Under the pieces are notes generated by a model that saw only the letters and a program-made list of their open reading frames with translations, was not told where the DNA came from and did no database searches. This document shows, piece by piece, positions 9,396-17,947 of a stretch of DNA of 64,000 nucleotides. Both the position numbers and the translations under genes were made by a program. Position 1 is the stretch's first letter; every line of letters starts with the position of its first letter. Origin of the DNA: Methylobacterium nodulans ORS 2060 (GTDB taxonomy: Bacteria > Pseudomonadota > Alphaproteobacteria > Rhizobiales > Beijerinckiaceae); NCBI RefSeq assembly GCF_000022085.1, contig NC_011894.1, positions 2,383,501 to 2,447,500 of the forward strand, read 5' to 3'.

Positions 9396-9427
9396 CCCGC
9401 CCGATCCAGCCGCGGCGGGTTTCTTTG
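9396..9427 (+). terminator. Rho-independent terminator-like hairpin
   Basis: CCCGCC (9396-9401) pairs with GGCGGG (9414-9419), followed by TTTCTTTG. Nearly the same sequence, hairpin and tail occur at 16851-16885. No intact plus-strand gene precedes it; the IS5 relic does. Confidence 0.6.
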
Positions 9428-9642
9428 TTCGGAGGTTGGGCATCAAGCCGTCCGGATCCGACCCTACTCGGACCGCACACGAGACACAGGCGAACCGGTG
9501 CTCCTAACCTGTTCCAGACATTCGCGAGGCGTGTGCCGAGCGTCCGAACCCGGGCATGTTCCGGATGTTTGATTTCTGGGCTATGCCTCCGCACAACGCA
9601 GCGAAAACAAATATCATTCAGCCAAAAATCGGGGCAGGTCTT

Positions 9643-11844
9643 CTATTGTAATGTGGTCTCGAAGTGAAAATGACGCTCTATTTCTACAACCGTGTAATCT
9701 TTAACAGCAGAATTGCTCCCTATAAAGATCTGATATTGACCAGGCTCGATGATAAGTGCTCCGTCCGGGTCATGAAAGCCAAGATCGCGTAGAGGCACGC
9801 GGAAAATCACTGTCCGCGTCTGTCCGGGCTCCAGCTCAACCAATCTCATTCCTCTGAGAAGGCGCGTCGGGCGGCTCCGCCGGGCCACAGGCTGGCGAAT
9901 GTAAAGCTGTGCGACCTCGCGGCCTGGGCGCTGGCCGGTGTTCGTCACCGCAATGCGTACGCTCAGCTCTTCGTCTATCGACCCGCCCTCGCCGAGGCGT
10001 GGCGTTTGCAGCTCTGGCTTGCCGTACGCAAACTGCGTGTAGGACAGGCCAAATCCAAACGGAAAAAGTGGCTCGGGAGACTCATCTGCATAGCGCAACG
10101 TCCAGCGCATGCCTGGGTCATGTGGCCGCCCACCCGGCAACCGATCATAGGTCAGCGGCAGCTGCCCGACGGTTCGCGGCCAGGTAATTGGCAGCCTGCC
10201 TGCTGGGCTCTCGTCGCCGAACAGAACCTCGGCCACGGCCGAACCACCCTCTGTGCCGGGAAACCAAGCCATCAGCACACTACCCGCGTGCTGAAGCGCA
10301 GTGCCGAGTTCGAGGGGGCGACCGCCTATCAGCACAAGGATCACAGGCCGGCCTGTCTGCGCCAACTCCGCAAGCAATTCCTGTTGGAAGCCCGGCAGTG
10401 TCAGGTATGCTCGGGAGGATCCCTCGCCGGACAATGTACGCGGCTCACCGAGTACGGCCACGATCAGATCGGCCTCCCTGGCTTCCGCGACAGCGGACGC
10501 GAAGCCTGCCCGACTTCGGCAGAGGGGATCGCAGCCTGGATGTGTCGTCACCGTCGCCCCGATAGCTGCCGCACGCGTTTCAAGGCCCTTCAGAATCGTG
10601 ATGGTGTCCTCCGGGCGTCCGGCTCCCTCATGCGGGCCAAGTTGATCCCACGCCGCATCGGCAAGCGGGCCCACGACAGCAATCCGCTTTGTCCGGGCGG
10701 GATCTATCGGAAGCAGTCCATCGCGGTTCTGAAGAAGAACGAGGCTTGCACGCGTTGCTGCTCTGGCCAAAGCTCGTGCCGAGGGGCTGAGGAGTGCACC
10801 CGCTGCGTCCCTTGGCTCATACGCCGGACGCTCGAACAGACCGAGGGCGAGCTTCATCCGCAGCACTCGACGAACTGCCGCGTCGAGCTGCGCCATCGTA
10901 ACTCGGCCCGCCCTCACCTCGTCTGGCAAGTGGCGAACGAAAAGGCCGCTCGTCATGTCCACATCGACGCCAGCCAGGAATGCCTTTCGCGCCGCCTCTG
11001 CACCGTCGCGAGCGACGCCATGGGCAATGAGCCCCTCCACGGCCTGCCAGTCGGCTAGAACGACACCACCGAAATCAAGCTCCTTACGCAGAAGCTTGAC
11101 GAGAAGATCCGCGTCAGCCGAAACAGGAACTCCGTTCAGGCTGGTGAGAGCGGTCATAACCGCCTCGCTTCCGGCTGCAATAGCGGCACGGAAGGACGGA
11201 AGATGAACGTCGTGCAGGTCAGTCGGCACGACCCGGGTTGCATCATAATCTCGGCCACCTTCCACAGCACTGTAGCCGATGAAGTGCTTCACAGCGGTCG
11301 CCAAGCCGCCCGCCCGATAGCCTTCGACTTGAGCCTGCGTGAGCTGCGCACCAAGCCAAGCATCCTCCCCTGTACCCTCGATGATGCGGCCCCACCGCAC
11401 GTCGCGGGCAACATCGGCCATGGGGCTGAATGTCCAATTGAGCCCGATGGCTCGAGCCTCTTGAGCCTGCGCCTCAGCGACACGGCGCAGAAGGTTGGGA
11501 TCGAAGCTTGCAGCAAGACCCAATGGAGGCGGAAAGATGGTTCGATAGCCGTGAACAATGTCCAATCCGATCAGAAGAGGGATGCCAAGCCGCGACGATC
11601 GAGCTATGGCATCTATCTCGGCAATTAGGTGCTGGTTGTTGAAGTTGACCACGGCGCCAGCTTGGCCCTTGCGCACGGTCTCTGGATCGAAGTCAGGGCC
11701 AAGTGAAACTAGATTCAGCTGTCCTGCCTTCTCTTCCAGAGTCATTTGCCTGAGGAGCGTCTCAATCCTGTCCTCAATCGAATCCGCACGCACTGGCAAG
11801 TTTGTGAACAGAAGGAAAGCGATCAGGAGGGCAGTGAGGAACAT
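9643..11844 (-). CDS. bglX: Glycoside hydrolase family 3 beta-glucosidase, exported
   Basis: 733 residues with a signal peptide (FLTALLIAFLLFTNLPVRA, cleaved near residue 20). The GH3 N-terminal barrel shows substrate-binding KHF at 186-188 and the nucleophile Asp265 in GVVLADWQAVE. The GH3 C-terminal sandwich (KRIAVVGPLAD, DLIVAVLGEP, GEGSSRAYLTLP) is complete and is followed by a fibronectin-III-like tail (VTNTGQRPGREVAQLYI). Expected role: periplasmic release of terminal beta-linked glucose or xylose from plant oligosaccharides. Length matches BglX. It is isolated, less GC-rich than its neighbours, and sits between transposase and regulator debris, which fits horizontal acquisition. Confidence 0.9.
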   Translation of the reverse strand: MFLTALLIAFLLFTNLPVRADSIEDRIETLLRQMTLEEKAGQLNLVSLGPDFDPETVRKGQAGAVVNFNNQHLIAEIDAIARSSRLGIPLLIGLDIVHGYRTIFPPPLGLAASFDPNLLRRVAEAQAQEARAIGLNWTFSPMADVARDVRWGRIIEGTGEDAWLGAQLTQAQVEGYRAGGLATAVKHFIGYSAVEGGRDYDATRVVPTDLHDVHLPSFRAAIAAGSEAVMTALTSLNGVPVSADADLLVKLLRKELDFGGVVLADWQAVEGLIAHGVARDGAEAARKAFLAGVDVDMTSGLFVRHLPDEVRAGRVTMAQLDAAVRRVLRMKLALGLFERPAYEPRDAAGALLSPSARALARAATRASLVLLQNRDGLLPIDPARTKRIAVVGPLADAAWDQLGPHEGAGRPEDTITILKGLETRAAAIGATVTTHPGCDPLCRSRAGFASAVAEAREADLIVAVLGEPRTLSGEGSSRAYLTLPGFQQELLAELAQTGRPVILVLIGGRPLELGTALQHAGSVLMAWFPGTEGGSAVAEVLFGDESPAGRLPITWPRTVGQLPLTYDRLPGGRPHDPGMRWTLRYADESPEPLFPFGFGLSYTQFAYGKPELQTPRLGEGGSIDEELSVRIAVTNTGQRPGREVAQLYIRQPVARRSRPTRLLRGMRLVELEPGQTRTVIFRVPLRDLGFHDPDGALIIEPGQYQIFIGSNSAVKDYTVVEIERHFHFETTLQ

Positions 11845-12261
11845 CGCCGGGCCGACCGTCGCGAAGCGAATGCACCAAGAAGCGGGTGCAGGCGCCTCTT
11901 AGTTCCAAGATACGTCGATAGCATCCCGATCATCTGTGGACCAGAGCTCGAACTGTCCGATCGACCGCTGAGCTGATCGAGAATCCCCATCGCGGTCGGG
12001 GTAAGCGCTACCTGTGGCCGCGCTACTGCGCAGCACTCACCGCAAATCTACGATTGCCTGCAGCCCTCACTCGGCAGGGCCGTCCCCCAAAGTTAGGAGT
12101 CGCCTATCGGCCATGACGCGGGAGGACATTATTCTGATCTTGTTCTACTCAAAATGAGATAGTCCACATCTTGCTCTTCCATGGATGGGAAAATTGTGGT
12201 TCTGCCACAACGGCAGAGTCTCCCCATACCTCGCAAGACCCTCGACCTAACCCTCGTCTAG
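11845..12261. other. Promoter side of the GH3 gene and AT-richer spacer
   Basis: No coding frame stands out. Around 12120-12200 the composition drops in GC (TTATTCTGATCTTGTTCTAC region), unlike the surrounding DNA. It should contain the promoter of the leftward GH3 gene; no operator was recognised. Confidence 0.4.
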
Positions 12262-12539
12262 CTGCGCGCGCTCGCCCACACCGCGAGCGCGCAGGATCTC
12301 GCCGCTCTCCTTCACAGGGTCCTCGACCGCTATGGCGTAGAGCACATGCTCGCCGGCACCATCCCCGATCCCGGCGTCTCGCCAGAGCGCCAGTACGGCC
12401 ACGTGCTCCTCGACGGCATGCCGCGGCATGGATCGAGCGCTACGCGGCCCTCCGGCTTGGCGCCCGGCCGCGCGTTGACCGGCTCAGCCGTGCAGCGGGT
12501 CGTCGGCTGGCGGCCGCAGACCGATTCAGCTTCCGATAG
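12262..12539 (+). pseudogene. LuxR-type autoinducer-binding domain remnant with frameshift
   Basis: Frame one from 12262 reads LAHTASAQDLAALLHRVLDR then GVEHMLAGTIPDPG and YGHVLLDGMP. Near 12420 the homology moves to another frame, AAWIERYAALRLGARPRVDRL, ending at TAG 12537-12539. The pattern (VLDGMP-W-RY-P-V) matches the ligand-binding domain of quorum-sensing LuxR proteins. There is no start codon and no helix-turn-helix, so it is a non-functional relic. No partner synthase gene is nearby. Confidence 0.6.
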
Positions 12540-12748
12540 GATACGCACCGGCCGTTGGGACCGCGATAGCCCGGCCCGCCCTTGCAGCCGCACCCGGAGC
12601 AGGTTTGCGTTCTTCCGGCCCTGCAACGCCGTTTCGAGCCTGTCCTCGACGCTACGAGGCAGGCGGTATCCTCCGGGACATGGGTGCTCCATCAGGATGC
12701 ACCTGCCGCCCGGATCCCCGCTGACCACAGGCATGGCTCCGTCAGCGC

Positions 12749-13087
12749 TTACGGCTTGCAGGGCCACGCCTCGTTCAGAGCCTCCACGACGAGATCAGCG
12801 GCCCGCTGGGCGCGTTTTTCCGGATGGCTTGCGAGCCATTCGCAAACAGTATCACGAACTTTTCCCTCAGTGATGCCATCAGGCACGCAGAATTTGACCT
12901 TGCTGCGCGGGTATGAAAGTGCATGTTCATAGACGCCTAGAATGTACCCTAGCGCGCTTCCACGGGCGTAAAGCTCATCGAATGCTACGCAATCCACGTA
13001 CAGTATTTTGCCACTGATTGCGATTGCTGGCTGAATGGCTGTTTGAAGCGCCAGGGTCAGGCCCAAGACCAGCACGCATCGGCGCAT
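12749..13087 (-). CDS. Secreted Rap1a/Tai-like small protein
   Basis: 112 residues from ATG 13087, chosen because it starts a clean signal peptide (RRCVLVLGLTLALQTAIQPAIA). The mature part has the pattern of the Rap1a/Tai immunity family: GYILGVYEHA, then FCVPDGITEGKVRDTVCEWLASHPE, and a final Cys in EALNEAWPCKP; four Cys in the mature chain could form disulfides. In Serratia these proteins neutralise peptidoglycan amidase effectors, but rhizobial and Methylobacterium genomes hold many copies without an effector, and none is visible here. Function is inferred only from the fold family. Confidence 0.7.
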   Translation of the reverse strand: MRRCVLVLGLTLALQTAIQPAIAISGKILYVDCVAFDELYARGSALGYILGVYEHALSYPRSKVKFCVPDGITEGKVRDTVCEWLASHPEKRAQRAADLVVEALNEAWPCKP

Positions 13088-13283
13088 GACCGCATCTCCT
13101 ATGCACGCTTCCGGAATGGCCACCAGCTCTGCACCCTTGTGTCAGAGCCATCATCGAGGGTTGGTTATCGCACCCAGACCTCCATGGCTGAGAATTTAAA
13201 TTCCGGAGCCAAGGCCACATTCACGGTTGACGGCCGCCGCGCAGCAAGGGGCTGACAGGTGTCACCCGGCTACGATCCGGCCC

Positions 13284-13415
13284 ATATGCAATCTCTACAG
13301 CCTCTCCCGGTCGCAAGACGAGATCCGCCGCAGCTTCGGGGGCGTGCGCGACGAGACCGGCAACCTGCCGCCGCTGCCCGGCATCTTCCCCGTCCCCTGC
13401 CGGACGACCGGATGA
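13284..13415 (+). pseudogene. SRAP (HMCES/YedK-type) peptidase N-terminal fragment with lost start codon
   Basis: The frame reads ICNLYSLSRSQDEIRRSFGG then ETGNLPPLPGIFPVPCR and stops at 13413-13415. SRAP proteins begin MCNLYS, with Cys2 as the catalytic nucleophile that crosslinks abasic DNA. Here the Met codon is ATA (13284-13286), and the protein ends after about 44 residues, before the catalytic core is complete. A truncated relic. Confidence 0.7.
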
Positions 13416-13504
13416 TGGAGGTGGCGCGCGGCGAGCGGCGGGACGGGATGTGATCGCCTGGGCTCCGTCCCAGGCGTCCGGGTCTTGACCGCCGATCGGA
13501 GAAT

Positions 13505-13858
13505 ATGTTCCTGATCTGTTCTATGAGATCCGGGCGAGGCATCGGTGGAGCGCGCGTCACCTGTCCGGCGCAGTACCCGTTCGTGATCGTCCGCGTGGCC
13601 TGCGGAGTATGCGTCTCGCGGCGCGGCTCTTACCGCCTCGCACGGCTGGCCGAGAAGTTCGGCGCCGACACACCGCTGGAGCGCGTGCTGGAAGGCATCG
13701 CCCATGACTGCCCATACCCGCCGCCCGACAAGGTGCGCGGGAATCAGTACGTGCCACGCTGCCACGCCTACTTCCCGGACCTTATCGATGCACCGAGGCC
13801 GCCCGATCTCCCGCCCGGCCTCGCAGTGCTGAAGGTCGTACAGGGCGGCAAGAGCTGA
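13505..13858 (+). CDS. Small Cys-containing protein of unknown function
   Basis: 117 residues as drawn; the recognisable part begins at the internal GTG near 13583 (VIVRVACGVCVSRRGSYRLA). It carries a CxxC pair near residue 33 and two later Cys (DCPYPPP and VPRCHAY), which could form a split zinc-binding site. The YRLARLAEKFGADTPLERVL segment is a strongly helical, coding-like stretch. Similar short proteins occur in rhizobial and Methylobacterium genomes (recollection, unchecked). No operon partner. Confidence 0.55.
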   Translation: MFLICSMRSGRGIGGARVTCPAQYPFVIVRVACGVCVSRRGSYRLARLAEKFGADTPLERVLEGIAHDCPYPPPDKVRGNQYVPRCHAYFPDLIDAPRPPDLPPGLAVLKVVQGGKS

Positions 13859-13918
13859 CCGTCTCGCAGGGGCGGCGGCCCGGCGCGCACGATCCATGGC
13901 CCGTTGTGCCGATCTGGA

Positions 13919-14043
13919 TCAGCCTTTGAGCCGCTTGTTGCACTCGCTCCAGTAGCCGCCGCCCTTCACGATCCAGATCAGGCCGCCGTTGCCGGTGCCG
14001 CCTGCGGCCTTGTTGGCGGTGGCTGATCCAGGCCCGTTGTCTG
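13919..14043 (-). pseudogene. C-terminal remnant of an unknown small protein
   Basis: Minus-strand reading ends TGNGGLIWIVKGGGYWSECN, followed by KRLKG and a stop at 13921-13919. The composition is protein-like, but no start codon with a ribosome binding site precedes it and the frame fades after about 40 codons upstream. It is either a truncated gene or chance. Confidence 0.3.
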
Positions 14044-14121
14044 CCGGGCGGTGCCGGCGGGCACGTCGGCGTAATGCCCGGCGAGAGATGGACCCTCGCC
14101 GGGCGCTGTGCGTCGCGTTGG

Positions 14122-14442
14122 TTACCGACCGCCACCGCCGGCGCCGCTGCCACTGCCGCCACCGCCGCCCTGCGGGATGGCGCGCTCCGGCTGATCGGCG
14201 TTGCTGCCCGCAGCGGGATCGCTGCTGATCTGAGAGGCCCCCGTCCCGCCCGGCGCGACGGTCACGTCCGGGACGGTGCCGGTCGTGCCGGGTGTCCGAC
14301 CCACGGTCCCCGTGGTCGCCGGGCCGGGCGCGACAGGCGCCGCAGAATCAGGCGTGGCGGTCCCGGCCGGTGCTTGAGCGAAGGCGACACCCGCAGCCGC
14401 GATGAGGACGGAGGTGAGAGCGGCGAAGGAAATCGAGCGCAT
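14122..14442 (-). CDS. Small exported Gly/Pro/Thr-rich protein
   Basis: 106 residues from ATG 14442, preceded by GAAAGGA. The signal peptide is clear (RSISFAALTSVLIAAAGVAFA). The mature chain is low-complexity (PAGTATPDSAAPVAPGPATT and similar) and ends in a run of Gly and Ser. It has no Cys and is probably disordered in the periplasm or envelope. Function unknown; similar short exported proteins are common in Methylobacterium. Confidence 0.6.
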   Translation of the reverse strand: MRSISFAALTSVLIAAAGVAFAQAPAGTATPDSAAPVAPGPATTGTVGRTPGTTGTVPDVTVAPGGTGASQISSDPAAGSNADQPERAIPQGGGGGSGSGAGGGGR

Positions 14443-14559
14443 CTGACGGTCCTTTCGTGAGGTCTCACCCTCAACGCAGGCCGGCGGATGCGGTTCAGGA
14501 TCTTGCCACGCAGACACCAAACAGCGCGCGCATTGCGCCACGATTGCGTGCAGGTGCGG

Positions 14560-14816
14560 CTATGCCGGTCTAGCCAGCAGAATCGCGGTCCGCACCGCCA
14601 TGCGGCGCTGCGCCTCGGGTGCATTCTCCCGTGCGAGCACCTCGCGGGCATAGGGTGGGCCAGCACGACCGCGGCGAGGTCGAGAGCGGCCCCCTCCGCG
14701 ATCAGCCGCATGCCGGGCGTCGGGTCATCGAGGTACTCACGGACGGCTGCGTCGATCTGCTCGTCCGTGACGTGCTTGGCCTTGTAGAGTTCGCCGATGG
14801 TCGGGGTGCCGGGCAT
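14560..14816 (-). pseudogene. Small conserved-looking gene broken by a frameshift
   Basis: From ATG 14816 the frame reads MPGTPTIGELYKAKHVTDEQ, DAAVREYLDDPTPGMRL and AALDLAAVVLAHP. Coding character then continues in a different frame as YAREVLARENAPEAQRRMAV and RTAILLARPA with a stop at 14562-14560. The two halves join smoothly at HP/YA near 14650, so an 81-82 residue protein appears to have suffered a -1 or +2 shift. Either a real mutation or a sequencing error; function unknown. Confidence 0.55.
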
Positions 14817-14964
14817 GCGAAGGCCGCGCGCTTGCTAGCTCAGTTCAAGCTTCACAAGTTCACCGTAAATGCTCGCATAGCTCGACATGGGCGAGCGCGG
14901 CTCTTGCGGAGAACCAAGGTCTGCGTCAAGGTGGTAACCATCCGGATGTGCTCATACATCTGGA

Positions 14965-16077
14965 ATGCGCACTTCCCAACCTAAACGGTTTAAGAAAATG
15001 CGTGGTGCGAGCAAGCGGTATCAGTGTGGCGCTGCCATAGCAAGTTGGCTCATTGTTGGTCAAATCTTTTGCGCCTCCGCTGTCATGGCTCAGACTCAAG
15101 AGCGGGCGCTCTTGACGAAGACCCGTGGCCGAGTCGACCCGCATACAGTTGGCATTGTCACCACAGCAGGTACCGGCCAGAGGATCGCAAACGAGATTTC
15201 CGCCGTTATTGCCGCTGGGCAGGAGACTGGCCCAAGAGGTGAGATGGCACTGCGTGTAGTAGCTACGGTCGGAAGTGGGGGAATTCAAGACATCCGCGAC
15301 CTTCTCACAAAACCCGGTGTCGATATGAGCATCACTCCAGCTATTTTGGTCGATTTCGTGCGAGCCACCAAAGCGCTCAGTGGCTCCGCGCAGAAGATCG
15401 TCTATATTGCACCGCTCTACACCGAAGAAGTCCATGTCATTGCGCGCCCCGATATTCAGAGCATAGCTGATCTTGCTGGTAAAGCTGTTAATCTAGGAGC
15501 TCCGGGTGGTGCGGCTGACATTTTGGGGCGTGAGCTCCTCAACAAGATGAACCTTAGGGTTTGGCCGGTTAACATTGGTCAGCATGATGCATTGGAGAGG
15601 ATTCGGACTGGCGAACTCGCAGCTACCTTCATTATTGAAGGTAAGCCACTGTCTTGGCTTCACGAATACAGACGAGATGCGGGATTTCATCTTGTTCCTG
15701 TGCCGGCATCGCTAATTGTTGACGATGTGTACTTTCCAACCACCCTAACTGCTGATGACTACCCCAACCTCATAGCTCCGGGGAAGTCCGTCGAAACTGT
15801 CGCGGTGCTTACGGCGTTGATGGTATATGATTGGCCGGAACGAAGTAACCGCCGCCGCCTGCTGCAAAGCTTCGTCTACAAGTTCTTTTCGCACTTTGCC
15901 GAGTTTAGCACTGCGCCACATCACCCGAAATGGAAAGAAGTCAACCTCGCTGCAGTGTTGCCAGGATGGAGGCGCTTTGGCCCGGCTGAGAGCTGGCTCC
16001 GCCAGTATCGTGGGGACGATCCCCAGTTCGGCTCTGTACAGTCAGGGGCTCCACTCCCGTCAGACAAACTGCGGTGA
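14965..16077 (+). CDS. TAXI-family TRAP transporter solute-binding protein, low-GC copy
   Basis: 370 residues; a second possible start at 14998 gives a cleaner signal peptide (KRYQCGAAIASWLIVGQ to AVMAQ). TAXI features: TVGIVTTAGTGQRIANEISA, VVATVGSGGIQDIRDLL, DIQSIADLAGKAVNLGAPGG and AATFIIEGKPLSWL. It differs strongly from the copy at 1244-2233. It is noticeably poorer in GC than the flanks and carries many AT-ending codons, a sign of recent transfer. No TRAP permease is nearby. It overlaps the next gene by four bases (GTGA), so the two are translated together. Confidence 0.8.
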   Translation: MRTSQPKRFKKMRGASKRYQCGAAIASWLIVGQIFCASAVMAQTQERALLTKTRGRVDPHTVGIVTTAGTGQRIANEISAVIAAGQETGPRGEMALRVVATVGSGGIQDIRDLLTKPGVDMSITPAILVDFVRATKALSGSAQKIVYIAPLYTEEVHVIARPDIQSIADLAGKAVNLGAPGGAADILGRELLNKMNLRVWPVNIGQHDALERIRTGELAATFIIEGKPLSWLHEYRRDAGFHLVPVPASLIVDDVYFPTTLTADDYPNLIAPGKSVETVAVLTALMVYDWPERSNRRRLLQSFVYKFFSHFAEFSTAPHHPKWKEVNLAAVLPGWRRFGPAESWLRQYRGDDPQFGSVQSGAPLPSDKLR

Positions 16078-16670
16078 AGTGGATGAATCGGTTTCGGTCC
16101 TTTCAGATCCATTTGTGGGAGCAAATCATGGTCTTGTTACCACTCGTATTTTCTGCAATGCTTTCATCTGTTGCTTGTGTTAACGCACAAGAAAGGCAGA
16201 TATGTATTAAAAGCTACGATCTTAGTGCGGCGAACGTTGCTTGGACACGGCTGAAATCGAAAAGGCAATCAGTTCGTTATCGAAGGAGAGATCATCAACA
16301 TTTCCGCCGGTCACATAAGAGACCTAACGAGCGCAGGATGAGCGAGCAACAGGGATATAGGAAAGTGAGCTCCCTAGTGAATCTTCCTAGCTTTTTGCCG
16401 GGAATTGGCGTGCTGTATGTTAGGCCTGAGACTCTGCCGGTGGGGCCTTTCCGCGCCTTCGACCGGCAAGATCGGTTGGTGAGCACAATTTATATGATCC
16501 CCATTGAGGACTTCGAGAATAAAAAGACCTTCGATTTGCAACGCCCTGCCGGCAAGGGGGATCATGTCACGATGTACTTTAACGCTGGTCATGCTGGCGT
16601 TGAGATGCCGCATTATCACATTGTCATCTGGCACGTTAGCAAGAAGGACGAGGCACGCGTGGCACCGTAG
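16074..16670 (+). CDS. Secreted DUF5602-like protein
   Basis: 198 residues with a GTG start overlapping the TAXI stop; an ATG at 16083 is an alternative. The N-terminus has a hydrophobic signal (VLLPLVFSAMLSSVACVNA). The C-terminal 100 residues look like the DUF5602/TTHB210 family: VGPFRAFDRQDRLVSTIYMI, then DHVTMYFNAGHAGVEMPHYH and IVIWHVSKKDEARV, where the His residues may bind metal. The middle (about residues 55-95) is Arg-rich and unlike the family, so a pair of compensating frameshifts is possible there. Low GC like its partner. Function unknown. Confidence 0.6.
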   Translation: MKWMNRFRSFQIHLWEQIMVLLPLVFSAMLSSVACVNAQERQICIKSYDLSAANVAWTRLKSKRQSVRYRRRDHQHFRRSHKRPNERRMSEQQGYRKVSSLVNLPSFLPGIGVLYVRPETLPVGPFRAFDRQDRLVSTIYMIPIEDFENKKTFDLQRPAGKGDHVTMYFNAGHAGVEMPHYHIVIWHVSKKDEARVAP

Positions 16671-16850
16671 GGCAAGAAGCGCCGTGTGGGCGCGCCGCCA
16701 TTCCTGTGTTTTCCTGCAATGTGTTTACCATTGACGTGAGTGTAGAACCAGAAACCCTCTGTATAAAAGCGGGCTGAGCGAACCTCGCAGGCGGATCAGG
16801 CGAGCAGTTCGCTCTCTACCAGCTCGTTTGGAGCCTCGTTGGTCGCATCA

Positions 16851-16885
16851 GCCCGCCCGATTCGCCGTGGCGGGCTTTCTTTCTG
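16851..16885 (+). terminator. Rho-independent terminator
   Basis: GCCCGCC (16851-16857) pairs perfectly with GGCGGGC (16869-16875), followed by TTTCTTTCTGTTT. It would end the TAXI/DUF5602-like transcript 180 bases upstream. It is a near copy of the hairpin at 9396-9427. Confidence 0.7.
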
Positions 16886-16931
16886 TTTCAGCGCGTCTCA
16901 TCCGGCCACGGCACGTCCAGCCCGGCCACCT

Positions 16932-17040
16932 AGAGCCGTGCCCGCCCCGGTTGGGTCGGATCACGGCTCTGAGCGTTTGATGTGACGCGCTCCCTTGCGC
17001 CGAACTGGTCTCCACTTCGGCGGGGAGCGCTCTAAAGCTG
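16932..17040 (+). repeat. Double-hairpin dispersed element, copy A
   Basis: Two hairpins in tandem. The first has a 9-base stem (AGAGCCGTG 16932-16940 with CACGGCTCT 16962-16970). The second has an 8-base stem (GCGCTCCC 16987-16994 with GGGAGCGC 17023-17030), and TCTAAAGCTG follows. A second copy in the same orientation lies at 53149-53253, with similarity across stems, loops and tail. No open frame runs through either copy. Confidence 0.65.
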
Positions 17041-17151
17041 CTTCCGAAGTCCGACGCCCGGCCCCTCGCCACCCTCCTCAATAAAGAGGATCCCAGCGGC
17101 TTCGAGGGGGTCTTATGATCTTCGTCTAGCGTAGTGAGCAGCTGATGCCCG

Positions 17152-17367
17152 TCATCCCCGCTGAGCGTGAAGTGCGGCCTCCAGCTCGCGGCAGCGGGTC
17201 GCATATTCCCGGACCAGAGCATCGACGTGTCCGAGGACGTTCTCATATGCTTCCCTCTGGCCCTCCTCATTAGCCTCCTCAAGCCACTGCGCGAATTCTT
17301 CCCGCAGCGTGTCGAGGATCTCAGCGCCACCCTTCAGGTTCTCAAGATTACGTTCAAGCTCGGACAT
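17152..17367 (-). CDS. Small acidic coiled-coil protein of unknown function
   Basis: 71 residues from ATG 17367, preceded by GGAGCAGAAG. The protein (starts MSELERNLENLKGGAEILDT) is almost entirely helical and rich in Glu and Leu heptads, a likely coiled coil. No transmembrane segment or known domain. First of a run of short minus-strand genes (17.1-19.1 kb). Confidence 0.6.
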   Translation of the reverse strand: MSELERNLENLKGGAEILDTLREEFAQWLEEANEEGQREAYENVLGHVDALVREYATRCRELEAALHAQRG

Positions 17368-17441
17368 CTTCTGCTCCTCAGTCTCATTGCTGGCATCGGA
17401 CTGATTGCATCTGAAAAACCTAGCATGCGGACCTGCATCGT

Positions 17442-17843
17442 TTATGCTCCGCCGCACATATGTTGAGAGTCGCTCATTGTCCACGACTCCTGAGTACGTA
17501 AGTTCGTCGTTGTATAGGCTTTTCCGCGGTCATCGCCCTTAGGGCAGCCTTTCGGCACTGACACAAGGCAGGTCATCACCTTGTCACCCACCCGCGAACG
17601 CCCGACTTCGGGCACATACTCGTAAGACACACCATACACACCGTTTTTCAGCTGCACAGTTGTCCCCTCGTCAACGCCGTCGCCTTTCGGCTTGACGAGC
17701 TTGTCGCTGAATCGCGTTCCGATGCGGACAATGACGGAGGCTGAGCACATCCCTACCTTGCTAGGCGGCCGAGCGGCTGCGGGGCCAAGTAGTGTGACGG
17801 CCATTAGGGCGCTGCCAGCGAGCGAAAGCACAAGTCGTTTCAT
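17442..17843 (-). CDS. Small secreted Cys-containing protein of unknown function
   Basis: 133 residues from ATG 17843. The signal peptide (KRLVLSLAGSALMAVTLLGP, AAA) is followed by a beta-rich mature chain with four Cys (GMCSA, MTCLV, KGCPK, HMCGG), consistent with two disulfides. VQLKNGVYGVSYEYVPEVGR is typical of an exported beta protein. No known family recognised. Confidence 0.6.
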   Translation of the reverse strand: MKRLVLSLAGSALMAVTLLGPAAARPPSKVGMCSASVIVRIGTRFSDKLVKPKGDGVDEGTTVQLKNGVYGVSYEYVPEVGRSRVGDKVMTCLVSVPKGCPKGDDRGKAYTTTNLRTQESWTMSDSQHMCGGA

Positions 17844-17947
17844 TTCAGCCAACCCTTGGTCTTAAGGCTGATCATCTGGCCTCCTGCTTGCGGAGGCGAA
17901 CGCCAGGGAGCCCCCGCCATTCTCCGCGATGAGGATGACGCCGCGGC

